This document shows positions 1 through 11,000 of a stretch of DNA of 64,000 nucleotides, piece after piece. Made by a program: the position numbers and the translations under genes. The notes below the pieces were generated by a model. The model had not been told where the DNA came from. It did no database searches and was given only the letters and a program-made list of their open reading frames with translations. The stretch's first letter is position 1; each line of letters starts with the position of its first letter. This stretch comes from Cynocephalus volans (Eukaryota; Chordata; Mammalia; Dermoptera; Cynocephalidae). The DNA is taken from positions 109,788,133 to 109,852,132 of the forward strand of contig NC_084463.1 in NCBI RefSeq assembly GCF_027409185.1, in the 5' to 3' direction.

Positions 1-565
1 TAATCACTTACCTTCATCACTTCCAAAGCCTCCACTTCTATAACATTTAACATGTTCTAATTTCCCAGTGCAAAACTGTGGTGCAGGAATCCCAGATCCT
101 TCTGCCCCTTCCTGTGCAGGTCATGAGTCAGGTAACCAAAAGAAGATACTGGCAGCTTTACGCAAGGTAGACATACTTTATTATTCAGATATGAGATTCA
201 GAGACATGCTTTATTCTCAGAGACAGGTTCAGGCTCTACTTCAATGACCCTCCATGCTCTGCCCTCCTTCCATGCTCCACTGACCAGCAGTTGAGAGCAG
301 TTACCTTTATCCTTCTAGTACACAATAGCGGCCACGAGCCAAGCATTACATAATTACAACAATCATGCTGAATCAGTAAATGGGCACACATGTGCAGTTA
401 CACTACTTTTATAACTGTTTCTAGTGAATGTGCTGAATCTTGCCCATTTGTAACAGATGCAAGGGGAGAGATCCTGACAATACTTTTTCTATTTTCCTTA
501 CAAATACCTATCATTGTTGCATTTGTTTCTAGTTAACAGTGGCCTATAACCTTGACTGGTGTTCT
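1..565. other. Intergenic, no recognised gene
   Basis: No open frame or tRNA-like motif that I can support. The stretch 60-480 has the look of an old LTR-like repeat, but I cannot name a family. Confidence 0.4.
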
Positions 566-570
566 AACAC

Positions 571-977
571 TCATATGGTTTGGCTATATTTGTCCCCCTG
601 AAGCTCATGTTGAAATCTGATCCCCAATGTGGCAGTGTTGCGGGGTACAGCCTAGTGGGAGCTATTTGAGTCATGGGGGCAGATGTCTCACAAATAGATC
701 AATGCCCTCCCTATAGGGGAGAGTGAGGGGGGAGTTCTCACTCTATAAGAGAGCTGGTTAGTTAAAAGGAGCCAGCCAGCTCCCTTCTCTCGTTTCTTCT
801 CTTGCCATGTGATCTCCTTGCACATGCTAACTGCCCTTCCTCTTTCCGCCATGAGTGGAAACAGCCTGAGGCCCACGCCAGATGCAGCTATCCCAGAATA
901 GTGAGCCAAATAAACTTCTTTATAAATTACCCAGTCTCAGATTTTCTGTTATAGCAACACAAAAACAAACTAATACA
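571..977 (+). mobile_element. MaLR (THE1/MST-like) solo LTR
   Basis: A 407 bp element whose start (catatggtttggc), Met-poor body with tataagagag box, tail with aataaa and end (acaaactaataca) match the MaLR LTR pattern I know from THE1/MST. It is flanked by the 5 bp duplication aacac (566-570 and 978-982), as expected for LTR integration. No internal region follows, so it is a solo LTR. Confidence 0.85.
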
Positions 978-982
978 AACAC

Positions 983-1955
983 CAATTCAAAAGTCTATCC
1001 TAGAATGATCTACTCATCAGGCAATCCTGTCTCAGAGGTGAAAGTTAGTAGGGGTCTTGAATCAACACATTCATGTCTGCCTGTGGTCTGTTAGCTGTTC
1101 ACGAAAGAACTCACTTTCTCAATGAAGTATCAGTTGATGTGGAGCAAAACACCATCTTCATGATAGGAGATTCTAGAAGGTTGAGACAATGCTAAAATAT
1201 AGCTAGTTTTCCATCTAAAATATACGAACTTGAACAATGTATTTCTTCGCTCAGCTTCCATAATATAATGTTCTATTGATGATTTCAGAGTAGTTTTCAA
1301 AACTCTCCTTAGACTTTGAAGTGGTAATCCAGAACCATAATGGCTAATACAGGGCCAGTTTCTACTCCCTGGCACTATTCATCTATCATCACGAAGAGTG
1401 TCCACTTTGCACAGCTCTAAATGCTGGATGATACTGCATCTGAGAGCCCAGATAGGTCCCCAAAACACAATCTAGCAGCTCAGTGCAGTTCCCCACCTTC
1501 TACTCTCAAAGTGCAGTCCAGGCTAACACACAGTAGTCTTCAGAAGACTTGATATAATGGTTTCTGTTCATACCAAGTATTTCAAGGACAAAAGGACTTT
1601 TTACCCCTCTATTGAATTTTTACTTTATCTTACTTTGTATTACTAAGTAAAATAAATGGAAATCAATTTATTGTAATAGTGGCAATAAAACACCAAACAG
1701 AAGCCCTTGTTTTTTTTTTTTTCTGACGCTGTAGGTTTTTTTGTTCAAGTGTTTCGTTACAAATAAGATGGTTAATTTGCTTAAGTGAAATAACTTATGT
1801 GAAAGCACACTGTAAGCTATAAAACAGTTATACAAAGAAAGTTATGCTTAATTTAATATTTCAAATTAGAGGGCTTATTCTTTTTCCTGAATATCAGAGA
1901 ACCCTATCATATATGAGCTGTAAGGATCCTGGATTTTAGAGCTCACTCCAGATGA
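983..1955. other. Intergenic, nothing recognised
   Basis: AT-rich sequence with a short poly-T run near 1710. No gene, RNA or repeat family is recognised. Confidence 0.4.
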
Positions 1956-1971
1956 GAAAAATGAGGCCCAG

Positions 1972-2150
1972 GGCTGGCCTGTGGCTCACTCGGCAGAGTG
2001 TGGTGCTGATAACACCAAGGCCATGGGTTCGGATCCCATATAGGGATGGCCGGTTAGCTCACTGGGTGAGCGTGGTGCTGACAACACCAAGTCAAGGGTT
2101 AAGATCCCCTTACCGGTCATCTTTTAAAAGAAAAAAAAAAGAAAAGAAAA
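1972..2150 (+). mobile_element. CYN tRNA-Ile SINE, dimer
   Basis: Two tandem tRNA-Ile-like units (box A tggctcactcggcagagtg and gttagctcactgggtgagc; box B gggttcggatccc and gggttaagatccc) with an A-rich tail. Flanked by the 16 bp duplication gaaaaatgaggcccag (1956-1971, 2151-2166). Confidence 0.93.
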
Positions 2151-2310
2151 GAAAAATGAGGCCCAGAGAGCTTAAGCAATACCCCCCACCCACCTCAAAG
2201 TCACCCAAATTAGTAAGTTTGTCTCAGATAAGAAAACAAAAAGAAGAATAATAACCAGAATATCCTCCAAATATGGGGCAGGAAAAAAAAAGAATAATCA
2301 GAATATACTA

Positions 2311-2454
2311 TTTTTTTTTTTTTTTGGTCTTTTTCGTGACCGGCACTCAGCCAGTGAGTGCACCGGCCATTCCTATATAGGATCCGAACCCGCGGCGGGA
2401 GCGTCGCCGCGCTCCCAGCGCCGCACTCTCCCAAGTGCGCCACGGGCTCGGCCC
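2311..2454 (-). mobile_element. CYN SINE, GC-rich short subfamily
   Basis: Poly-T start, then the reverse complement of the GC-rich form: box A gtggcgcacttgggagagtg, a GGGAGCG/CGCTCCC hairpin where the anticodon loop should be, box B gggttcggatcc, and the shortened second half ending ccggtcacgaaaaag. It forms the left arm of an inverted pair with the next element. Confidence 0.93.
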
Positions 2455-2481
2455 AGAATGTAGTATTAAAATTGCAGTAAG

Positions 2482-2643
2482 GGCCGAGCCCGTGGCGCAC
2501 TCGGGAGAGTGCGGCGCTGGGAGCGCGGCGACGCTCCCGCCGCGGGTTCGGATCCTATATAGGAATGGCCGGTGCACTCACTGGCTGAGTGCCGGTCACG
2601 AAAAAGACCAAAAAATAAATAAATAAATAAATAAAAAATAAAT
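2482..2643 (+). mobile_element. CYN SINE, GC-rich short subfamily
   Basis: Same subfamily in the opposite orientation, only 27 bp from its neighbour, with an (aaat)n tail. Target duplication aaaattgcagtaag / aaaattgcaataag (2468-2481, 2644-2657). Confidence 0.93.
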
Positions 2644-3246
2644 AAAATTGCAATAAGATCCACCTTCTACACATCTAAACTACAATCACTGGATGACCAT
2701 TTTCACACCAGGGAGGCATTGGCCTTTTTGATTTACTCTATTTATTTTCAAAAAGCCAAAGAGAACTGTTACAAGATTCCTTTATAAAGAAATCATTATA
2801 TGAAATGCTGGTGAGGATGCAGAGAAAGGGGAACACTTATATATTGTTGGTGGGAATGTAAGTTAGTACAGCCATTATAGAAAACAGTATTGAGGTTCCT
2901 CAGAAAACTAAAAATATGATCCATCAATCCCACTACTGGACATATCCAAAGGAAAGAAAATCAGTTTATCGAAGAGATATTTGCACTTCCATGTTTTGTT
3001 CTGTTTCTTTTCTGGCAGCTGGCCAGTAAGGGAATGCACATCCATGTTTTTTGCAACACTATTTACAACAGCCAAGATATGGAATCAACCCAAGTGTCCA
3101 GATGAATCAAAAAGAAAATATGGTATATACACACAATGGAATACTATTCAGCCATAGAAAAGAATGAGATCTTGTCATTTGCGGCAACATGGATGAGCTT
3201 GGAGGACATTATGCTCAGTGAAGTAAACCAGGAACCGAAAGACAAA

Positions 3247-3323
3247 TACATGCTGATAACACCAAGATCAAGGATTTGGATCCCTATACTGGCCAGCTGC
3301 CCCCCCCCCCAAAAAAAAAAGAA
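3247..3323 (+). mobile_element. CYN SINE 3' fragment
   Basis: Half of a tRNA-Ile-like unit from the anticodon arm (gctgataacaccaag) through box B to a C-run and A-tail. It is truncated at the 5' end and inserted in an L1. Confidence 0.75.
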
Positions 3324-3647
3324 AAGAAAGAGAAATACCACATGTTCTCACATATATGTGGAAGCTAAGAAAGTTGATCACATAGAAGTAGAGAGTAGAA
3401 TGGTGATTACCAGAGGCTGGAACGGGTATGGGGGTAGGGGGATAGCAAGAGGTTGGTTAACATACAAAATTACATCTAGACAGGAAAAATAACATCCAGT
3501 ATTCCATAGCACTGTAGGGTGACTATAATTAACAACAACTTATAGTATACTTTCAATTAACTAGAAGAGAGGTTTTTGAGTGTTCCCAACACAAATAAAT
3601 GATAAATGTTTGAGGTAATGGGGGGGCGTAGAAAAAAGATCAGTGAT

Positions 3648-3739
3648 TGGGCTGGCCAGTTAGATCAGTTGGTTAGAGTACAGCCTTATAACACAAAGGT
3701 CATGGGTTCTGATCCCCACACCAGCCAGCTGCCCCCTCA
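3648..3739 (+). mobile_element. CYN SINE monomer
   Basis: A single diverged tRNA-Ile unit, gggctggccagttagatcag to ccagccagctgccccc, with little A-tail left. It lies in old L1 sequence. Confidence 0.85.
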
Positions 3740-3931
3740 AAATTAGTGGTTTCCAGGGCTTGGGGGAGGGAGGGATGAATAGGTGGAGCACAGATTTTAA
3801 GAGCAATGAAACTGTTCTGCATAACACTGTAATGGTAAATACATGACATGCATTTAACAAAGCACATAGAACTGTACAACACGAATAGGGAACCCTAATG
3901 TAAAGCTGAGTTAATAACAACATAGAAATAG

Positions 3932-4085
3932 AGGGAAGACCATGTGAAGACACAGGGAGAAGATGGCCATCTACAAGCCGAGGAGAGAAACCTGGAACAT
4001 ATCCTTCCCTCATGGCCCTCAGAAAAAACCAATCCTTCTGGACCTTAATCTTGCACATCTGGTCTCCACAACTGTTGGGTGAGAA
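3932..4085 (+). mobile_element. MLT1-like MaLR LTR fragment
   Basis: Recognised by gaagaccatgtgaagacaca and the following gatggccatctacaagcc segment typical of MLT1 LTRs. It is partial, and its ends are not defined. Confidence 0.5.
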
Positions 4086-4208
4086 TCAGATAGGCCTGTG
4101 GAACAAAATGAGCAGGGAACTTATTTCACCCCACAGGGTCATCTCAAATCAGATAGAAGGTAACTCTAGTGTTCTAGAAATTCACATACACAGCAAAACA
4201 GACACCCA

Positions 4209-5375
4209 CATCTAATAAAAAACCTGTCTTGGACAACCTACAGAGTAGGAGAAAATATTTGCAAACTATGCATTCAACAAAGGATTAATATTCAGAATAT
4301 ACAAGGAACTCAAACAGGAAAAAAACAAATAACCCGAATGAAAAATGGGCAAAAGAGCTGAATAGGCATCTCTCAAAGGAAGATATACAAATGGCTAACA
4401 GACACATGAAAAAATGCTCAACATCACTCAGCCTCAGGGAAATGCAAATCAAAACTACACTGAGATATCATCTCATCCCACTTAGACTATTATCAAAAAA
4501 ACACAGAATAACAAATGCTGGAGAGAATGCAGAGAAAGTGGAACCCCCCTACACTGTTGGTGGAACTGTAAATTGGTGCAGCCATTACAGAAAATGGTAT
4601 GGAGTTTCCTCAAACTATAGATAGAATTGCGATACAATCCAGCAGTGGAATTGTGGAAATTATCATGTCAAAGGGATATCTGCACCCCCATGTTTACTGC
4701 AGCTCTACTTACAATAGCCAAGAGCTGGAACCAACCTAAATATTCATTGCCAGACAATGGAAAATGTGGTATACATATACAATGGAATATTACTCTACCA
4801 TTAAAAAGAATGAAATACTGCCATTAGCTACAACATGGAGGAACTTAGAGAAAATCATGTTAAGTGAAGTAAGCCAGGTACAGAAAGAGAAATATCTTAT
4901 GTCCTCACTCATGAGTGGGAGCTAAAAAATAAACAAATTTAAAAAAAAAAAAGAACAATCACAATAATACGGTGAATTTTCAAAAGGAGAGAACGAACCA
5001 AGGTTACCAGAGGTGGGAAAGAGGGAGGAAGTAGGAGGTAAATGTGGATTTGGTAAAGGGCCTCAAAAAACTATTACATTGATAATGTTGAATATACTAA
5101 TTATCATGATTTGAGCATCATATATTGCACACAGGTAATGATATTCATCTCTACCCCACAGATGTAATCAACTATGTTGTGACAAAAAAATTTTTTTCAA
5201 GTAAATATGGAAATATTGGTTCGTAATTGTAACAAATATACCACACTAATGTAACATGTTAATAATAAAAGAAACGGGGGCCAGGGGAGTGGGAACTATT
5301 TGCACTGTCTCCTCAATTTCTCTGTAAATCTAAAACTGCTATAAAGTCTATCATTTAGGGGAAAAAAAAGAAATC
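4209..5375 (+). mobile_element. Old L1 3' fragment
   Basis: Decayed ORF2 C-terminal half (ggaactcaaacagg, [20 protein letters not shown] with later stops), then 3' UTR and an A-rich end. Frames are broken at many points. Confidence 0.85.
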
Positions 5376-5436
5376 ACTGTATGTAGTAGAAATGTTTACC
5401 TATATTTACTTACTGCTACAATTTTAAAATTGCTTT

Positions 5437-5507
5437 AGTGGTGCTGTTAACACCAAGGTCCAGGGTTCAATCCCTCTACTAGGCAACCAGGAAAAAAAAA
5501 AAAAAAT
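5437..5507 (+). mobile_element. CYN SINE fragment
   Basis: 3' half of a monomer: gtggtgctgttaacaccaag, box B gggttcaatccc, and a 14-base A tail. Confidence 0.75.
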
Positions 5508-6160
5508 GGCTTTAGGATCCTCCAAAGGCAACTATTAAAAGTTTTAAAAATTTTATTTGTTCTTAGTGGTGATAATATGCACTAGAATTTCAAGAGAATG
5601 TATTTTTATTCAATAAACTTTTTTAATATAAGTACTTCCATGAAATAAATCCCAAGTATGACATTTAAGTTTCTCCAATATAATTTATTCTTATTACATT
5701 TTTGTTTGCATTTATTAAGTATCTTGGAAATATTACAAAGTGATAAATCTCCAGAGAAAGACCATTAACTAAGGAGGGAACAGTCTCACTTTCTCAGTTT
5801 CTTAGTGTGTCAGCTTTGGAGTTAGCCTGCTCACCTCCCCACTACAGATGCTTGCTCTCTTGTAATTATTACTGTGTAATTGAATTCAAGATGTGACTGA
5901 AGCTTGAATTTACATTTGGCATCAGGTAAGTGTGAATCCGTGAATACAGGCCACCAACTGCATACAGGAGACAGTATGCTGAAGGGGTCTTCCTTGACAG
6001 TCAATGATGATGAATCTGGAAAGACTGGCTATTCTCTTGGGAGAAGAAAATATACTTCACCTAAAGTGGCAGTTATAGTTTTCTAACAGAAAAAAAAAAA
6101 AATAGTAAAGGGAAAGAATCAATGGTAAGGATAGGGAAAATACTCTGAGAACAGGGTAAG
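5508..6160. other. Unassigned flank downstream of TMEM41B
   Basis: AT-rich. No gene or clear repeat is recognised. The poly(A) hexamers near 5606 and 5690-5715 could serve longer TMEM41B transcripts. Confidence 0.3.
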
Positions 6161-6224
6161 TACAATATATACACACTGGAGTAAACAGTGAGGTTTCTCC
6201 TGAGTTTAAGCTCTTGCTTTTATT
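6161..6224 (-). terminator. Candidate TMEM41B polyadenylation signal
   Basis: On the minus strand AATAAA lies at 6219-6224. A GU-rich stretch (gtgtgtatatattgta, 6161-6175) follows about 45 bases downstream, so cleavage would fall near 6195-6205. This is motif-based inference only. Confidence 0.4.
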
Positions 6225-7816
6225 TTAAAAGTCTGATAAAAACTTACTCAATTACATTTTATACAGTAATATTTAGCGAACAATGTCCAAAAAGGCTATG
6301 TTTTAAGTTCTTTTGTAAAAAGAACAAAAGCTTTATCACTCAGTCTCTGGTCAATAAGAAAGGAAGAAAACCTTGCTAGAAATAACAATAAATAATTTCA
6401 CACAAAAGGCCAGGTGACATAAGAATACTATATTAATCAATATATTTTCTTTGTATTTACAATAAATCCATTTGTTAATACTGTGATAGAAAAAATAATG
6501 AATCAGTCCACATTATGTAGTAGAAACAGGCTTTGATGATGACCATACCTCTCACAATAAAAACATATAAGGATTTCTCACACAGCTAAAGTACTTTTTA
6601 ACATAACGACAGTCGTGGGTGAAGGTAAAACTGACAGAGTACTTTAGACAGGTTATGTCCTACAATCAAGGAATCAAAGGCATTACCATTAACCAAGCAG
6701 CAAAAGGCAGTTTAGTCTTTCCAGAACTATTTAAATATAGCAGTATTCACATGAGAAGTTAGTTTTAACTTGTGAATTAGAAAAAGTAAAAACTCTAAAC
6801 TGTGAAACTGCATTAATCAAAAGCAATCCCAAACAAAAAAGCCATCAACAGAAATGAAACAAGGCATTCTTATAGCTGTATCATGCATAAAAAGAGTAAT
6901 TACATAATATATTCCTTAATGACCAGACTAATAAATAAATTAGGTAAATTTTACAGTCATTGGAACAAATAAACTGTATTTAACCATTTAAATGTTGTAC
7001 TGACTGTTTCTGTTTCAAAATATAATTAACCTAATGTGTAAAAACTGCATACTTCGAGTGTTTGCTTTTTAGATCCCCTTTTGAGATATTAAAGAAACAC
7101 TGTAACAAAATATTATCTGAATATAAATTATCAACACCAAATATGATACAGTTATCATGTAATTCTCATTCTGTAAATGCACAGTGGAAATACTGTAAAA
7201 GTTAGAAAAAAGGATGAAAACAGACTGACCAGAATTCTAAATTTCAGACTAATACATGATAAAAATCTAGAACAGAAAAAAAACTAAATTTCATAAAATA
7301 GATAAACTGATATACTGTCCATATTCAGTGATCTAAGACATGACCTCTAAACAAACCTATTACCTCAAAGGTTTTTTAAAAAGAGGAAAAAAATGTAAAT
7401 CTCTTTAAAGCTTTCGTTTTCCAGTTTATGCTTTGAAAAAAGGGCTAACATTAGCAAGAACAGCAACACTTTTTAAAAATCTAGAATTTCTAAATATCTA
7501 TTTTAGTTATTAGCAAGAGATAAGAGAGAAAAATGTTAAGTTAAATTGAATGTTTCAGTTGGATCAAAAATTTCCTACCATGCCACTATTAATTATTTAT
7601 AGCTACCCTTAGTTTAGTGATTTATAAGATGTTTACTGTTAACTATTGACAGCATTGTTCATAGTACATCAATTTCCATTTTTACTTTTTTCTCCTCTTG
7701 ACACTTAAATGCATTATTTTAACTGTCTGATAGAAAATTTTATTTTACAAATTCCTTGTTTCAGTTACTGAAGAGATGATTTAAAAACATAAATGGAAGC
7801 AACTGCTAATCCTAAA

Positions 7817-7857
<41 letters not shown>

Positions 7858-7884
7858 AGGAAAACTAAAAACCAGATGATTTTT
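6200..7884 (-). other. TMEM41B: TMEM41B 3' untranslated region (proposed extent)
   Basis: About 1.7 kb of AT-rich single-copy-looking sequence follows the stop codon and contains no recognisable SINE or L1, as expected for a transcribed 3' UTR. The end is placed at the first poly(A) signal with a convincing GU-rich element. Other AATAAA hexamers exist (for example 7739-7744 and around 5606-5715), so shorter and longer forms are possible. Confidence 0.5.
7817..7857. repeat. (ATG)n trinucleotide microsatellite in TMEM41B 3' UTR
   Basis: About thirteen uninterrupted copies of a trinucleotide, atg on the plus strand and cat/atc in the transcript, starting about 28 bases after the TMEM41B stop codon. 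A pure run of this length is likely to be polymorphic. Confidence 0.95.
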
Positions 7885-8054
7885 TTACTCAAATTTCTGC
7901 TTTAGTTTCTTCTGGAAGATGGCTGGCAGAATAGAAAGAACAGCCAAAATCATCAGAATAAATACTGAGTTCCAGGAAACAGCTTCCCCTGCTGTCGTAA
8001 GCTGGTACAGTGTTGTTCCTGCCTTAATTGCTACAAATGAGGGAGGAGCGACAC
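7885..8054 (-). CDS. TMEM41B: TMEM41B terminal coding exon 7
   Basis: Acceptor gttttag. Two bases complete the Gly codon, then 55 codons from VAPPSFVAIKAGTTLYQL through the last membrane helix (FILMILAVLSILPAIF) to the basic tail KKLKQKFE and a TAA stop at 7885-7887. The 3' untranslated region follows at lower coordinates. Confidence 0.97.
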
Positions 8055-11000
8055 CTAAAACAAAAAATAAAAACATAGTAAAAACCACCAATTGTTTTCA
8101 AAAATTAAAAATTTTCTGTGTGCATAAAATTTCTTATAAGAATACAGCTATTTATATTTTGGAAAAAAAAATCATAAAGAATTTAAAGCTACTCAAGTTT
8201 ATTTCTGTATAAAGAATCACCTCTTAAGGATAATGAATTTTAAAAAGTCAAAGTATATCAGAGAATAATTTTACAACATTTATCAACAGCCTTTAAAAAA
8301 ACAAAGTGTGCTCTGATCCAGCAATTTCAACTTTAGGAAATAATGTATATGAGCAAAGATCTGGTTTCCAGGATGTTAATTAAAGCATTATAATAACAAA
8401 AATCTGGAAACAGTCTAAATGTTCAAAAATAAGGTTGACTAGATAGATCACCCTTGACAGAACATACTTGAAATAAAAATAAAGTAGTAGGAAATATACT
8501 GACTTGGAAAGATACTCAAAATAAGCACAAAGAGCAGTTTATACAAGAGTACACACAGAATGATCACAATTCATTAAAAATCAAAACAAAGTGAAAACAT
8601 TACTTTAGCCAATGCTGAACTTAACTAACTCACTAGCTATTTCACCTGTAAAATAAGGAGATAGGCACAAAAATTCTCTTGATTCCATGAATATAACATT
8701 TTACAAAATTCGAAATTACCCATGATGATAAAATTAAGCCCGTCAATGGATTTTTTAAAGTAGCAATTAATTTTGATTCTTTTCCAAAAAATCTATTTTC
8801 ACAAGTATTAATTTAAGCTTTAATTTAACAGACATTCAATACATGAGAAATCTCATTTTGTTGGTATCTAAACAATTCAACTTAAATAGGAAAGAAAAGC
8901 AGATCACTCTCACTAAAGAACCAACAGAATTCAAAATATATAAATAAATCTTATTTCAATCAGTCCACTGATTGGTTTCAAAATTAAGTATCAGTTCTTT
9001 GAAAGCAAGAATGTTTGAATCTTTGCTTCCCCCATACTTTTGGTAATACCCACAATAAATGCTGATTTCAATAAAATGAAAAACAGGATCAATTTTCTAA
9101 TGAAAATTAAAGTTCAATATTTTAACACTTGATTAGAAGACTAAGGAGAAAATTATTCAAATAAGGCAACCTGATTTTTTTCTCTCTCCACTGAAAAGTC
9201 CTGTTTAACCCTACATCATTAAAACAATAAGCAGTAGAAAATGCTCTTCTTTAAAAAGGTAACACTAAGGGCTGAGCCCGTGGCGCACTCGGTAGCGTGC
9301 TGCGCTAGCAGCGCGGCGACGCTCCCGCTGCGGGTTCGGATCCTATATAAGAATGACCGGTGCACTCCCTGGCTGAGCGCCGGTCACGAAAAAAAAAACA
9401 ACAAAAAAAAAACAAACAAAAAAAGGTAACACTAAAATATCTAAGTGAACAAAATACAATAAACATTTCTGAGCATCTACTTAATACAGGCCAGGCTTTG
9501 TGCCCAAGTGTTATACATGGTGCTGGCATATCCGCACGGAGCATGCAATTCAGCCCAGCTGGACACTTTTAGAAACGCACATAATGAGCTCTAACACAAA
9601 TGAACCAGAGGCCTTACCTAGAAAAGTGCCAATAAAAAAAACCTTCAATGGCACGTTTATCACAGGAGATGTAATGTTAATAAACCAATTGGGCAGAAAT
9701 GGTGTTATTCTCAAAAATATAATGTAGTTAATGAGATGTTCTCTATGACGTTCAACCTGTCATGAGAAAGACAAGAAATAGTACCAGATAAGGCCAATCT
9801 TGAAAATAAATTGCTTAATATACAACATCTTATTTCAAATTCTCATCCCCAATACATCAATTTATCTAACAGAAACTATCAAAAAAGTTTAACAATGACA
9901 ATGAACTATTTGTCAAATGCTCATCACTAAAGATAAATGACATCAGTTGTTTTTTCTTACTTGTGCTTATAGCTCAATGTTATGCTACTAAAGATGGTTC
10001 TACATCAGCTTAATGATCATTTAATGATTTCACATCAACAAATCTAGTCCCCAATTAAAAAAATTTCAGGTAATCTTTATTTTATGCTACCACAATATAC
10101 AACACACAAGTGAATTTATTGTTGATAAATGAGATTAAACAAATATATGGAAATATTTAGCCAATTAAATATAAGCACTGATTGCAGTTTATACTTCCAC
10201 TGAATAAGTAATATGCTCACTTGGAGAAAATAAAATAACAATTCCAAAAAAAACTTACATGTAAAACTATTTTAATATTCAGTACTGATATGGTATAATG
10301 AGCACTACACTATAGAAGTCTAGAAATCTGAGATTCTAAACCTTTCTTTACAAGTAAATGATCGTGATTTGGGGCAAAATACTTAATTTCTCTTAGTTTC
10401 CTCATCTGTAAAACAAAGGGGTAGGGCAGTATGACCTCTAAAATCCCTATGAATTTTAAGTCTGTTTTGATTCTTTATAAAATAGGACTCTCTTAGTCCC
10501 TTCTGTGAAGTAGTGCTTATATTTATCATTGCTAGTCTGTGCAGTGATCCTGACTGAAGATTACAATTGTTCCTACTGGCGAAATGCATTAGAAGTTGGC
10601 TGATACAAGTTTTTCAGTTTCCCATGACAGCATCCTGCATCAATACAAAAAAGATGAGGTTTTTAATTATGTGGATGCCTTTATATTGACACTTTGACTT
10701 CTCTACTGATTGAACTTATTAGTATAAAGAATTTAAATTACCATTACAGGTACAAAAAATTTGTATTTGAAATTATTAACGTTCATATTTACCTACCACT
10801 TGATTTTATTTTGGTCAAAAGATAATTCTATTACTAGAGTTAATTTATGCAGGGACTACATAATTTTGTTATTAAGTTTAATTTATGTAGAGTTAATACA
10901 TGTAGTTAATTTATGTAGGGACTATACACTGACCTTCCAATTAACCAAAGAGCTACATTGAATAATTTAAAAATACATGTTTACCTGCTGTGACCATTTT

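Larger units (their letters stand above)
2785..3931 (+). mobile_element. Old L1 3' end, interrupted by CYN fragments
   Basis: Degenerate ORF2 C-terminal sequence (ggtgaggatgcagagaaagg, then the MEYYSAI-type segment) followed by an L1 3' UTR. The same 3' UTR recurs at 61860-62330, so both come from related old L1s. CYN-like pieces interrupt it near 2997-3045, 3247-3323 and 3648-3739. Coding capacity is lost. Confidence 0.8.

Noticed and set aside
2435-2626. A recurring peptide (GECGAGSAATLPPRVRILYR-like) in several open frames
   Set aside because: It is the conceptual translation of the GC-rich CYN SINE, repeated wherever that SINE occurs. The sequence is tRNA-derived and not coding.
7817-7857. 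Tandem repeats as a possible CRISPR array
   Set aside because: It is a simple microsatellite in a mammalian 3' UTR. There are no spaced direct repeats anywhere in the window.
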